64,000 bases of DNA from Falsiroseomonas oleicola (GCF_019029495.1 NZ_JAERQM010000003.1:62001-126000), one strand, 5' to 3'; counted from the stretch's first letter, positions 52,208-60,605 are shown. Numbers and translations: made by a program. Notes: generated by a model from the letters alone, not told the origin.

Positions 52208-53101
52208 TTACAGGGCGTTGACGGGCAGTTTGAGAAAGACGCGGCCGCTCTCATCCGGCGGCGGCAGGGCACCAGCGCGCATGTTCACCTGCAGCGAGGG
52301 CAGGATCAGCCGCGGCATGCCGAGCGTGGCGTCACGCGCCTCCCGCATCGCGACGAACGCATCCTCGGTGACGCCTTCCTTCACATGGATGTTGTGGGCA
52401 CGTTCCTCGGCGACGGTGGTCTCCCATTGGATGTCGCGCCCGTTCGGCCCGTAGTCGTGGCACATGAACAACCGTGTCTCGGGCGGCAGTGACAGCACGC
52501 GATGGATCGAGCGGAACAGCGTGCGCGCGTCACCACCGGGGAAGTCAGCGCGGGCGGAGCCGCCATCGGGCATGAACAGCGTATCGCCGACGAAAGCGGC
52601 ATCGCCGATCACATGGGTCATGCAGGCCGGCGTGTGGCCCGGCGTGTGCAGCGCGAAGGCGGTCATGCCGCCGATGGCGTAGGTATCGCCATCCTTGAAC
52701 AGGCGGTCGAACTGGCTGCCGTCGCGCCGGAATTCGGTGCCCTCGTTGAAGACTTTCCCGAAGACGTCCTGCACCACGGTGATCCGCTCGCCGATGCCGA
52801 TCCTGCCACCGAGCTGTCCCTGGATATAGGGCGCGGCGGAGAGATGGTCGGCATGCACATGCGTCTCGATCAGCCATTCGAGCTTCAGGCCATGCGCCCT
52901 GATGTGGGCGATGATCGCATCGGCCGAGCCATGCGTGATGCGGCCCGCCGCGTAGTCGATGTCCATGACGGAATCGACCACGGCGCAGGCGGCCGAGGTG
53001 GGGTCCTTCACGACGTAGCTGATGGTGTTGGTCGGCGCATCGAAGAAGGCCGTGACGTCCGGCTTCACCGACAGGTCGACGCGATGCGGGATGGCGTTCA
53101 T
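52208..53101 (-). CDS. Persulfide dioxygenase / Blh-type MBL-fold hydrolase
   Basis: 297 residues from the ATG at 53101. The metallo-beta-lactamase HxHxDH reads H81-V-H83-A-D85-H86. HTPGHTPACMTH, VGDTLFMPDGGSARADFPGGDA and LFMCHDYGPNGRDIQWETTV follow. The GSxRxDFPGGDA and HDY pattern is characteristic of ETHE1/Blh persulfide dioxygenases, which bind one iron and oxidise glutathione persulfide to sulfite. In BigR operons this gene is called blh. It stands between yedE and the SQR fusion. Confidence 0.92.
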   Translation of the reverse strand: MNAIPHRVDLSVKPDVTAFFDAPTNTISYVVKDPTSAACAVVDSVMDIDYAAGRITHGSADAIIAHIRAHGLKLEWLIETHVHADHLSAAPYIQGQLGGRIGIGERITVVQDVFGKVFNEGTEFRRDGSQFDRLFKDGDTYAIGGMTAFALHTPGHTPACMTHVIGDAAFVGDTLFMPDGGSARADFPGGDARTLFRSIHRVLSLPPETRLFMCHDYGPNGRDIQWETTVAEERAHNIHVKEGVTEDAFVAMREARDATLGMPRLILPSLQVNMRAGALPPPDESGRVFLKLPVNAL

Positions 53102-53129
53102 GATGCTTTCCTCTCGGGTTTCTTGTTCG

Positions 53130-53585
53130 TCAGATGCGCGGCGTGACGGGAAAGAGCCTGGCAGGGCGGCTGGCGAGCCAGCGGGCACCCGCCATTCCGA
53201 CAAGCATCGCCAGGACAAAGCCCAGTGCCGCGTTGCCGCCGGTGGTCAGTGCCGTGAAGGCCGGGCCTGGGCAGAAGCCCGCAAGGCCCCAGCCCACGCC
53301 GAAGATGGCGGGGCCCGCGACGATGCGTGCATCGATCCCGGTCGCCGTGGGCAGGTGGAATTTGCCGCCGAAAATCGGCTGGGATCGCCGCAGCACCAGC
53401 TTGAAGCCGATGAAGGTGACGGCGATGGCACCCGTCAGGACGAAAGCGAGGCTGGGGTCCCAACCGCCGGTCGGAATCGCGGCCAGGTCGAGAAAGTTCA
53501 GCACCTTCGCCGGGTCGGACATGCCGGCGATGACCAGGCCGAGGCCGAAGACCAGGCCAATGGCGAATTGCACCAGGATGGACAT
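53130..53585 (-). CDS. YedE-type sulfur transport membrane protein (DUF6691)
   Basis: 151 residues from the ATG at 53585. Four membrane helices carry the YeeE/YedE signature GLGLVIAGMSDPAKVLNFLDL, GWDPSLAFVLTGA, and GVGWGLAGFCPGPAFTAL with a conserved Cys. This is the C-terminal half-like partner of a split thiosulfate/sulfur importer; the other half is encoded immediately upstream. It is in the inner membrane. The pair probably brings thiol-bound or inorganic sulfur into the cell, or exports it, during sulfide detoxification. Confidence 0.9.
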   Translation of the reverse strand: MSILVQFAIGLVFGLGLVIAGMSDPAKVLNFLDLAAIPTGGWDPSLAFVLTGAIAVTFIGFKLVLRRSQPIFGGKFHLPTATGIDARIVAGPAIFGVGWGLAGFCPGPAFTALTTGGNAALGFVLAMLVGMAGARWLASRPARLFPVTPRI

Positions 53586-53593
53586 GGCTGGCC

Positions 53594-54022
53594 TCACAGC
53601 AGGTGTCGGGTGAGGAAGACGGTCAGCATGGCGGTCGCCATGAAGGTGAGCGTCGCGACCAGCGAGCGCAGCGACAGCCGCGACAGCCCGCAGACCCCAT
53701 GGCCGGAGGTGCAACCATTGCCCCAGACCGAGCCAAAGCCGACCAGCAGGCCCGCCACGACGAGCAGCCCAGGCCCGGCCTCGATGGTCTGCACCGGCGC
53801 GGCCCCGGTCGCCAACATCACCACCAGCGGCGCCACCACGATGCCGAGAATGAAGGCGAACCGCCCGACGAGTTCACCATCGGCGTAGGGCGGCAGCAGT
53901 CGCACCGCGATGCCGCTGACGCCGGCGATACGACCCTGGGCGGCCATCAGCATGACGGCCGACACACCAATGAGGGCGCCGCCGAGCAGCGAGGCCAGCG
54001 GGGTGAAGTCGGTGGCGGTCAC
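53594..54022 (-). CDS. YeeE-type sulfur transport membrane protein
   Basis: 142 residues from a GTG at 54022, which lies 1 base after the DUF2892 stop; no ATG is suitably placed. It has four membrane helices with LGGALIGVSAVMLMAAQGRIAGVSGI and VGFGSVWGNGCTSGHGVCGLSRLSLRSL. The Cys-rich NGCTSGHGVCG motif is characteristic of YeeE/YedE family proteins and is thought to relay sulfur. It is paired with the downstream yedE-like gene. Confidence 0.9.
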   Translation of the reverse strand: MTATDFTPLASLLGGALIGVSAVMLMAAQGRIAGVSGIAVRLLPPYADGELVGRFAFILGIVVAPLVVMLATGAAPVQTIEAGPGLLVVAGLLVGFGSVWGNGCTSGHGVCGLSRLSLRSLVATLTFMATAMLTVFLTRHLL

Positions 54023-54023
54023 G

Positions 54024-54242
54024 TCAGGCCTTGCCGATCGCGCAGGTGCGGATGCCGAACAGCATGTAGGCCGGGCAGATGCGGAAGACCGCGGTGCCGA
54101 ACAGCACGGCACCGACCGCGGCGACGGCAAAGCGCCACTGGCCGAGCGGGGCGAAAAGCTCCGGCAGCAGGAAGGGGGCCGCCAGCAGCGCCGCGCCCAG
54201 CACGAAGCGGGCGGCGCGATCGAGTGAACCGATATTGACCAT
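54024..54242 (-). CDS. DUF2892 small membrane protein
   Basis: 72 residues from the ATG at 54242, chosen because CCGGAG lies about 9 bases upstream; a GTG at 54272 would add ten residues. Two membrane helices are present (RFVLGAALLAAPFLLP, AVAAVGAVLFGTAVFRICPAYMLFGIRTC). The NIGSLDRAARFVLG start and CPAYxxxGIxTC ending are standard for DUF2892. The family often accompanies rhodanese and BigR operons. It is the first gene of the minus-strand sulfide operon; its role is unknown. Confidence 0.9.
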   Translation of the reverse strand: MVNIGSLDRAARFVLGAALLAAPFLLPELFAPLGQWRFAVAAVGAVLFGTAVFRICPAYMLFGIRTCAIGKA

Positions 54243-54270
54243 GACGAGACGCTCCGGTGGATTGGTATTC

Positions 54271-54303
54271 ACTTCATATCTGCGAATATTCTAATATGTC
54301 AAG
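54271..54303. promoter_or_regulatory. AT-rich divergent operator (probable BigR/SqrR site)
   Basis: This is one of the most AT-rich stretches of the window. It has nested symmetry: the palindrome GAATATTC (54284-54291) lies inside CATAT / ATATG half-sites (54275-54279 and 54294-54298). It separates the divergent DUF2892 and bigR-like genes, where BigR operators occur in related bacteria. Confidence 0.6.
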
Positions 54304-54645
54304 ATGAAAATGGATATTCCAGGTGATGCTTTCGGACCCATGGAGCCCAAGGCGGAGGACGCGGCACGCCTGCTCGCGGCCCTGGCGAATGCCAAGCGGC
54401 TGATGGCGCTTTGTCATCTTGTCGAGGGTGAGAAGTCGGTGGGCGACCTCGCGGAACGTGTCGGCCTGGCGCCGTCCGCCCTGTCGCAGCACCTCGCCCG
54501 GATGCGTGACATGCGGCTGGTCGAAAACAGGCGGGAGGGCCAGACGATCTACTACCGCCTGGCCAGCGCCGAGGTCGCCGCGATCCTGGAGACGCTCTAC
54601 CGCCTCTATTGCGCGCCGGCCGGCAGCAACGCCGAGGCGGCCTGA
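54304..54645 (+). CDS. bigR: BigR/SqrR-type persulfide-sensing ArsR-family repressor
   Basis: 113 residues from the ATG at 54304 (a second ATG at 54310 is possible). The winged helix has ALANAKRLMALCHLVEGEKSVGDLAERVGLAPSALSQHL. Cys37 and Cys103 are the only cysteines and stand 66 residues apart, the same spacing as the C41/C107 pair that forms the sensory bridge in SqrR. It represses the divergent DUF2892-yeeE-yedE-blh-SQR operon until persulfides accumulate. Its 3' end overlaps the convergent Rrf2 gene by 40 bases. Confidence 0.92.
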   Translation: MKMDIPGDAFGPMEPKAEDAARLLAALANAKRLMALCHLVEGEKSVGDLAERVGLAPSALSQHLARMRDMRLVENRREGQTIYYRLASAEVAAILETLYRLYCAPAGSNAEAA

Positions 54646-55079
54646 CCCCGACCCTCCAGGCGATCGAGCAAGGCACTCTTGTTCAGCGCGATGTCGGCGA
54701 CGGTCATGTCGTCCAGAACCGAGAGAAATGCACGCATTGCGCGGTGTAGGCCGCGTGAGAGGTGGCATACGCCGAGCAGCGGACAGGTGTTGGTCTCGGC
54801 GTTGAAGCACTCCACCAGTTCGAGCGGCGCCTCCGTCCAGCGGATGATCTCACCCACCGTGATCTGATCGGCCGGCCGCGCCAGGCGCATGCCGCCACGC
54901 CGGCCGCGGATGGTTTCGATATAGCCACGCCGCGCCAATTCGCCGGCGACCTTCACGAGATGCGCCTTGGAGATGCGATGCGCCCGGGCGACGTCATCGA
55001 CCGTGACGATCTCCGGCGCACGGAGCGCCACGAGTTGCAGGGTGCGCAGGGTGAAGTTGGAATACTGGGTCAGACGCAA
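54606..55079 (-). CDS. NsrR-like Rrf2-family regulator
   Basis: 157 residues. The N-terminal winged helix (MRLTQYSNFTLRTLQLVALR, VARAHRISKAHLVKVAGELARRGYIETIRGRRGGMRLA) is followed by C91, C99 and C105 (ECFNAETNTCPLLGVCHL), which can hold an Fe-S cluster. The sequence pattern is nearest NsrR, a nitric-oxide sensor, rather than IscR. It is divergent from cydA with 99 bases between, suggesting it controls the bd-type oxidase. Its 3' end overlaps bigR on the other strand. Confidence 0.87.
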   Translation of the reverse strand: MRLTQYSNFTLRTLQLVALRAPEIVTVDDVARAHRISKAHLVKVAGELARRGYIETIRGRRGGMRLARPADQITVGEIIRWTEAPLELVECFNAETNTCPLLGVCHLSRGLHRAMRAFLSVLDDMTVADIALNKSALLDRLEGRGQAASALLPAGAQ

Positions 55080-55178
55080 GGGCGATCCTCTGTCATCGAA
55101 AACCTCTAGACAGCATATTGCTTTTCGAACGATCCGACAATATCCTGCACCCGCGATGACAGTTTAAGCGGGGTTGCC

Positions 55179-56591
55179 ATGGAGTCTCTCGACGCACTGA
55201 CGCTGGCGCGCATCCAGTTCGCCTTCACCGTCAGCGCCCACATCATCTTCCCCGCCTTCTCCATCGGGCTGGCGAGCTTCCTCGCCGTGCTGAACGGCCT
55301 CTACCTCAGCACCGGTCGCGCCGTGTTCCTCGACCTGTTCAACTACTGGAAGAAGATCTTCGCCGTCGCCTTCAGCATGGGCGTCGTCTCCGGCATCGTC
55401 ATGAGCTACCAGTTCGGCACGAATTGGAGCGTCTTCTCCGACAAGGTCGGCCCGGTCATCGGCCCGTTGATGGGCTACGAGGTGCTCTCGGCCTTCTTCC
55501 TCGAGGCGGGCTTCCTCGGCGTGATGCTGTTCGGGCGCGAGCGCGTCGGGCCGAGACTGCATTTCCTGGCGACGCTGATGGTCGCGCTCGGCACCTTCAT
55601 GTCGGCCTTCTGGATACTGGCGGTGAACAGCTGGATGCAGACGCCGGCGGGCTACGGCATGAACGATGTCGGCCAGTTCATCGTGACCGACTGGTGGTCG
55701 GTGATTTTCAATCCATCCTTCCCGTATCGCCTCGTGCACATGGTGCTGGCTGCCTACCTCACCACCGCCTTCGTGGTGGGTGCGGTCGGCGCGCTGCACC
55801 TGCTGCGCAACCGCGCGCAGCCGGCGGCGCGCATCATGTTCTCCATGGCGATGTGGATGGCGGCCATCGTGGCCCCCATCCAGATCATGGCCGGCGACTT
55901 CCACGGCCTGAACACGCTCGAATACCAGCCCGCCAAGCTCGCCGCGATGGAGGGCCATTTCGAGACCCATGCCGGCGCGCCGCTGATCCTGTTCGGCATC
56001 CCCAACGCCGCCGAGGGCCGCATCGACTACCGCGTGCAGATCCCGAATCTCGGCGCCTTCATCCTGACGCATGACTGGAATGGGGTGGTCCGGGGCCTGA
56101 ACGAGTTCCCGCCCGATCAGCGCCCGCCCGTCGGCATCGTGTTCTGGAGTTTCCGGATCATGGTCGGCATCGGCTTCCTGATGCTGGGCATCGGTATCTG
56201 GAGCCTGTGGCTGCGCTATCGGCGCGCCCTCTATGACGCGCCTTGGCTGCATCGCGCGGCCATCGTGATGGGCCCCTCCGGCTTCGCCGCCGTGCTGGCC
56301 GGTTGGATCACCACGGAGGTCGGCCGCCAGCCCTGGACGGTGCAGGGGCTGCTGACCACCGCGCAATCGGCCTCGCCGATCGATGCGGCGGCCGTCGGTG
56401 CCTCATTGATCGCCTTTGTCGTCGTCTACTTCGCGCTGTTCGGCGCCGGCACCTTCTACATCCTGCGGCTGATGAACCAGCCCGCACATGGCCATGAACC
56501 TGGCCTGCCGGCGGAGCAGCCGATCCGCGCCGGCGGCATCATGCCGGGGCCGGTGATGGCGGCGAAGAACGCCCTGCCGGTCGCGGAATAG
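55179..56591 (+). CDS. cydA: Cyanide-insensitive (bd-type) quinol oxidase subunit I
   Basis: 470 residues. There are nine membrane helices with the family start LTLARIQFAFTVSAHIIFPAFSIG (heme-ligand His21), GVVSGIVMSYQFGTNWSVFSDKVG, EAGFLGVMLFGRERVGPRLHFLATLMVALGTFMSAFWI and GWITTEVGRQPWTVQGLL. The Q-loop is short, so it is of the CIO group (cioA). With subunit II it oxidises quinol and reduces oxygen without proton pumping. Such oxidases tolerate cyanide, sulfide and NO. It lies divergently from the NsrR-like gene and 9 bases before subunit II. Confidence 0.96.
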   Translation: MESLDALTLARIQFAFTVSAHIIFPAFSIGLASFLAVLNGLYLSTGRAVFLDLFNYWKKIFAVAFSMGVVSGIVMSYQFGTNWSVFSDKVGPVIGPLMGYEVLSAFFLEAGFLGVMLFGRERVGPRLHFLATLMVALGTFMSAFWILAVNSWMQTPAGYGMNDVGQFIVTDWWSVIFNPSFPYRLVHMVLAAYLTTAFVVGAVGALHLLRNRAQPAARIMFSMAMWMAAIVAPIQIMAGDFHGLNTLEYQPAKLAAMEGHFETHAGAPLILFGIPNAAEGRIDYRVQIPNLGAFILTHDWNGVVRGLNEFPPDQRPPVGIVFWSFRIMVGIGFLMLGIGIWSLWLRYRRALYDAPWLHRAAIVMGPSGFAAVLAGWITTEVGRQPWTVQGLLTTAQSASPIDAAAVGASLIAFVVVYFALFGAGTFYILRLMNQPAHGHEPGLPAEQPIRAGGIMPGPVMAAKNALPVAE

Positions 56592-56600
56592 GAGGCTTCC

Positions 56601-57605
56601 ATGACACTCGATCTTCCCCTGATCTGGGCCGGCCTGATTGCCTTCGCGGTCCTCGCCTATGTCGTGCTCGACGGCTTCGACCTCGGCGTCGGCATCCTGT
56701 TCCCGCTGATCCGCGGCGAGCCGCATCGTGACGAGGCGATGAATTCGGTGGCGCCCGTTTGGGACGGGAACGAGACCTGGCTGGTACTCGGCGGTGGCGG
56801 GCTGCTGGCGGTGTTCCCGCTGGCCTACGCGATCATCATGTCGGCGCTGTATGTGCCGATCATCGTCATGCTGCTGGCGCTGGTGTTCCGCGGCGTCGCC
56901 TTCGAGTTCCGCTGGAAGACGCAGCGCGGCAAGTTCCTGTGGGACTGGTCCTTCGCCGCGGGCTCGACCCTCGCGGCCTTCGCCCAGGGCGTCGCGCTTG
57001 GCGCGCTGGTGCAGGGCATCCCCGTCGCCAACCGCGCCTATGCGGGCGGCTGGTGGGACTGGCTGACGCCGTTCAGTATCCTCACCGGCTTCGCGCTGGT
57101 CATCGGCTATGCCTTGCTCGGCGCCACCTGGCTGATCTGGAAGACCGAAGGCCATGTGCAGCGCCGCGCCTATGACATCGCCTTCTGGGTCGCACCGGCG
57201 ACGCTGCTGCTGATCGGTGTGGTCAGTCTCTGGACCCCCTTTCTCAGCGGCCCCTACATGGCGCGCTGGTTCGCCTGGCCGCAGGTGCTGCTGGTGGCCG
57301 TGGTGCCGCTCGCCGTGCTCGGCGCCGGCTTTCTGCTGATCCGTGGCCTGACGGAGCGGCGCGAGATTGCGCCCTTCCTCGCCTCGCTGCTGCTGTTCGT
57401 GCTGTGTTTCATCGGGCTCGGCATCAGCTTCTTCCCGCATCTCGTGCCGAATTCGGTGACCATCTGGGAAGCGGCGGCACCCGACAACAGCCTGTCCTTC
57501 CTGCTGGTTGGCGGCGTGGTGCTGATCCCCATCATCCTCGCCTACACCGCTTATGCCTATTGGGTGTTCCGCGGAAAGGTGAACGCTGCCGGGGGCTATC
57601 ACTGA
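56601..57605 (+). CDS. cydB: Cyanide-insensitive (bd-type) quinol oxidase subunit II
   Basis: 334 residues with eight to nine membrane helices. Family landmarks are LPLIWAGLIAFAVLAYVVLDGFDLGVGILFPLIR, NSVAPVWDGNETWLVLGGGGLLAVFPLAYA, FRGVAFEFRWKT and HLVPNSVTIWEAAAPDNSL. It is the partner of CydA; the stop overlaps the next start (TGATG), so the small subunit is coupled. AGGAGG precedes the ATG. Confidence 0.96.
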   Translation: MTLDLPLIWAGLIAFAVLAYVVLDGFDLGVGILFPLIRGEPHRDEAMNSVAPVWDGNETWLVLGGGGLLAVFPLAYAIIMSALYVPIIVMLLALVFRGVAFEFRWKTQRGKFLWDWSFAAGSTLAAFAQGVALGALVQGIPVANRAYAGGWWDWLTPFSILTGFALVIGYALLGATWLIWKTEGHVQRRAYDIAFWVAPATLLLIGVVSLWTPFLSGPYMARWFAWPQVLLVAVVPLAVLGAGFLLIRGLTERREIAPFLASLLLFVLCFIGLGISFFPHLVPNSVTIWEAAAPDNSLSFLLVGGVVLIPIILAYTAYAYWVFRGKVNAAGGYH

Positions 57606-57727
57606 TGGGCATCCCGCGACCAACCCGCTCGCTTGGCGTTCGCCTCGCCTGGTTTGGCGCCCTTTGGGTGGGGAGCGTGATCGGCCTCGGTATCATCGGC
57701 CTTGCCATAAAATTCGCGCTGCGATGA
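57605..57727 (+). CDS. DUF2474 small oxidase subunit
   Basis: 40 residues, starting in the cydB stop (TGATG). One membrane helix (AWFGALWVGSVIGLGIIGLAIKFALR) follows a basic start. DUF2474 peptides occupy this place behind CIO-type cydAB and are comparable to CydX. It probably stabilises the oxidase complex. Confidence 0.85.
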   Translation: MGIPRPTRSLGVRLAWFGALWVGSVIGLGIIGLAIKFALR

Positions 57728-57770
57728 ACACGCGGCCGCCCCGTTCCCGCACAAGAAAAGGACCGTCCGC

Positions 57771-58220
57771 ATGACCCGCGCCACCCTCCGCCGCGCTGCC
57801 CTCGCGCTGCTCGCCACCAGCTCGGTCGCCATCACGCCGGCCCTCGCGCAGGAGCCGCAGCGCGTGCTCGCCCTCGTCACCACGGCCGAGCCGCAAGTGC
57901 AGGGCATGGCCTTCGTGCTGCTCAACGCCATGCGCATGCAGGGCGCCACCGTCGAGGTCATGCTCTGCGGTCGGGCCGCCGATCTGGCGCGGCGCGAGCC
58001 GCCCGGCCCGGCCGCCACGCCGATGCGCCCGATGAACGCGACGCCCGCCCAGATGCTCGCCGGCATGGTTCGTGCCGGCGTGCGCACCGAGGTCTGCGCG
58101 CTGTACCTGCCCAATGCCGACATCGGGCCCGAGGCGCTGATCGAAGGCGTGCGCCCCGCCCAGCCGCCCGAGATGGCGCGCCGCCTGATCGACCGCGCCA
58201 CCACCGTGCTGCCGTTCTGA
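57771..58220 (+). CDS. Secreted DsrE-family protein
   Basis: 149 residues. A signal peptide (MTRATLRRAALALLATSSV ... ALAQ) is followed by a DsrE/DsrF fold: RVLALVTTAEPQVQGMAFVLLNAMRMQGATVEVMLCGRAADLA, then QMLAGMVRAGVRTEVCALYLPNADIGPEALIEGV. Two cysteines are positioned like the sulfur-carrying Cys of the family (MLCG, EVCALY). It is probably periplasmic and may carry sulfane sulfur. It follows the oxidase genes by 43 bases and may belong to the same transcript, tying oxidase and sulfur metabolism together. Confidence 0.85.
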   Translation: MTRATLRRAALALLATSSVAITPALAQEPQRVLALVTTAEPQVQGMAFVLLNAMRMQGATVEVMLCGRAADLARREPPGPAATPMRPMNATPAQMLAGMVRAGVRTEVCALYLPNADIGPEALIEGVRPAQPPEMARRLIDRATTVLPF

Positions 58221-58662
58221 TCCGAACCGCCGCATGCTTCTGGCCGCCGCAGGCCAGGTCGACAACTTCGCCGGCCCCGGTCAATGCGATCATCACCACC
58301 ATCGCCAGCCGAACCATCGCGCGGGACGCTTGCTGTCGGCATCTTCTGGCTCCGGGCCGTTCAGCTTCGCGGTTTCGGCGAGGGGGTCGATGATGGCGGC
58401 GCTGCCCGCCATGACCGCCACATCGGCGAAACCATCACCATCAGCTCAAGACCGGGGTCGGCTGAGACTTACGCATCGCCTCATGCCTGCCAGCACCAGT
58501 CGCACCAGACTGGTCCGCGACGCCATGCTGTGCTGACGCATCGAGCGCGACGAGCAGGAGATGAAGCGCTCGCCAACTCGCCCGCAGCCTGCCTCGATGC
58601 CCATGCTGCCAACGCCTCAACGGCGCCAACTCACGACACAGTGGTAAACTTCACGGAGATGA
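58221..58662. other. Gap without recognisable genes, left flank of the integrative element
   Basis: No ORF here has a plausible start, ribosome site or family motif. Short frames up to 247 residues on the minus strand run through the dsrE gene and are shadows. It ends at the tRNA-Gly remnant and is presumably chromosomal sequence that once followed the tRNA gene. Confidence 0.6.
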
Positions 58663-58708
58663 TGGAGCGGGCGGGGGGAATCGAACCCCCGACATTCAGC
58701 TTGGGAAA
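58663..58708 (-). other. attachment-site remnant: 3' end of tRNA-Gly(CCC)
   Basis: Read on the minus strand, the 46 bases run from the anticodon loop TTCCCAA and 3' stem GCTGA, through the variable loop and T-arm GGGGG-TTCGATT-CCCCC, to the acceptor 3' strand CGCCCGC, discriminator T and an encoded CCA. The expected 5' half (acceptor, D-arm, 5' anticodon stem TCAGC) is absent; GCCCT stands there instead. Homology beginning in the anticodon loop is typical of attachment sites of P4-type integrases, and one such gene lies 205 bases away. Confidence 0.85.
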
Positions 58709-58912
58709 GGGCCGCCGGGCGGCCTAAAGTGCGGGGTGCGGTGACGGCCTGAAGGTGAAAGCAAGGATTTTCAGCCTCTTGCAATCTCCCGCAATCTCAC
58801 CGCGTATCTGGCCGTCTCGCCGGATTTGTGCCCCCGGTGTGCCCCCCGGCGAATCCAGGGGCATTTTCGGGGGCACAGCCGATAAGAATTGTCCCCGCCG
58901 GAGCCCGCCCGC

Positions 58913-60238
58913 GTGAAAGCCAAGCTGACCGTCCCCTACATCGATGCGCTGCGCCCGCCGGAAACGGGCCGGGTGGAGATCAGGGACACCATCGCGCCGG
59001 GCCTGGTGCTGCGCATCACCTCCGGCGGGGTGATGACATGGAGCCTCCGCGCCCGCACGGCAGATGGGCGGCAGACGCGCCCTCGGCTGGGCACCTATCC
59101 CGCCCTGTCGCTGGCCGATGCCAGGAAGGCCGCCACGGCCATGCTGACGGCGGTCCAGAAGGGCGGCGATCCGGTGGCGGAGAAGCGGGCCGCGCGGGCT
59201 GCCAGGGTGCAGGCGGTGGCCGCCAAGGGCGCCACGGTCGCCGCCAGGCTGGCGGAGTGGCAGGCGGCGCGCCTCGCCGATCCCGCCGCGCCATGGTCCA
59301 CCAAATATGCGGCCGAGATCGCGCGGACCTGCAACCAGGCCATCATCCCCAAGCTGGGCGCCCTGCAACTGGACACCACGACCCGGGAGCAATGGACCAA
59401 GGTCATCACCGCCTGGCGCCAGCTGGTGACGAAGCCGAAGGCGGTTCCGCCCGGCACCAAGCGCCGTCCTGCCGGCGCCCCGGCGCGAGACGGCTCCGGC
59501 GCCGCCGCCTTCCTGTACCGCACCGTCTCCGCCTTCCTGAACTTCGCCGAGGCCCATGGCTGGATCCCGGCGCCGCTGCTGCCTCGGAAGGGCGCTTCGG
59601 TCATCGCCCCGCCGCCAGCGGCGCGCGCCCGGGTGCTGACGGAAGCCGAGCTGGTGGCGGTTTGGAAGGCCGCGGACCGGGAGCCGCCGAAGCTGCGCGC
59701 CTTCATCCGTCTGGCGATCCTGACCGGCGCGCGGGAGGGGGAGGTGGCGGAAATCTCGGCAGGGGAGGTGGATCGGGCGGCCGGCCTCTGGGCGATTCCG
59801 GGCGTGCGGACGAAGAACGGCCTCGGCTACACCCTGCCGCTGTCACCCCTGGCCCTGGCTGAGCTGGGCGCCGTCTGGCCGGCGGAGGAACCCGCCGCCG
59901 CCGATCGGCTGTTGGGCCGCACTGCCTTGCGCGGTTTCCAGGGATTTGGGCGGTTGAAAATCCGGGTGGACGCGGCCAGCAAGGTGACCGGCTGGCGCTG
60001 GCATGACATCCGCCGGACGGTTCGTACCGGCATGACGCGCCTGGGCGTGCCACGGGACCATGCCGAGGCTGCCATCAACCACGTCTCTGGCCGCACCATG
60101 CTGGAACGGACCTATGACCGCCACGACTACGCGCCGGAGGTCCTGGCGGCGCTGGCGCGCTGGCAGGGGCATGTGGCGGGGCTGGTCGGTGCCGGCGCGG
60201 AGGTGGTGCCGCTTCGCAGGCCGACACGCAACGCGTAG
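58913..60238 (+). CDS. int: P4-type tyrosine integrase (DUF4102 N-terminus)
   Basis: 441 residues from a GTG at 58913 with CGGAGC upstream; a TTG at 58889 would add eight. The N-terminal arm-binding domain has TVPYIDALRPPETGRVEIRD and GLVLRITSGGVMTWSLRAR, RLGTYPALSLADARKAA (DUF4102 type). Catalytic residues are Arg274 (TGAREGEV), His364-x2-Arg367 (WHDIRRT), His390 (INHVSGRTM) and Tyr401 (LERTYDRH). It integrates and excises the element at tRNA-Gly. It lacks signs of decay, so it may still be active. Confidence 0.93.
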   Translation: MKAKLTVPYIDALRPPETGRVEIRDTIAPGLVLRITSGGVMTWSLRARTADGRQTRPRLGTYPALSLADARKAATAMLTAVQKGGDPVAEKRAARAARVQAVAAKGATVAARLAEWQAARLADPAAPWSTKYAAEIARTCNQAIIPKLGALQLDTTTREQWTKVITAWRQLVTKPKAVPPGTKRRPAGAPARDGSGAAAFLYRTVSAFLNFAEAHGWIPAPLLPRKGASVIAPPPAARARVLTEAELVAVWKAADREPPKLRAFIRLAILTGAREGEVAEISAGEVDRAAGLWAIPGVRTKNGLGYTLPLSPLALAELGAVWPAEEPAAADRLLGRTALRGFQGFGRLKIRVDAASKVTGWRWHDIRRTVRTGMTRLGVPRDHAEAAINHVSGRTMLERTYDRHDYAPEVLAALARWQGHVAGLVGAGAEVVPLRRPTRNA

Positions 60239-60605
60239 GCAATGCCGGCGTCCGCGGCGCGGACACCGGGAAAGCCATCCTCCCTGAGATCGGCATCCCC
60301 CGCCAGCGCGCCAGCCAAGGGCCGGGCTCAACCCGGAGTGCGGGTTCAAGCCGCGCCAGCCCCGCGCAGCGAGCCGGCGGGGCCGCAGGCCTTCGAAGTC
60401 TGCGGTGCGCAGGTGCAGCGCGGCGGTGGGGCCTCCCATGAACCCCACATTGCGCTCCCGCCCAAAGGCGGTGCTACGGCCGGGAGAGTTTCACCGTGTC
60501 ACGTCGCGCTGCGGTGGCATTATTAGGCGGCGTGGGCCTCACCGCCACCTCCGAATGCCGGTGGCGCGGGCTGATGATCTCGACGCTGGTTTGTCCTGGT
60601 AGAAG
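60239..60605. other. Non-coding or unrecognised gap inside the element
   Basis: No frame has convincing start signals or family motifs on either strand. A minus-strand frame of about 200 residues covers it but runs back through the integrase and looks like a shadow. Nothing else was recognised. Confidence 0.5.

Noticed and set aside
58663-58735. A complete tRNA-Gly gene
   Set aside because: The acceptor 5' strand, D-arm and 5' anticodon stem are missing; only the 3' half matches, so it is a remnant.
60239-60605. Frames of 65-201 residues on either strand downstream of the integrase
   Set aside because: Low-complexity Pro/Arg/Ala translations without start signals.
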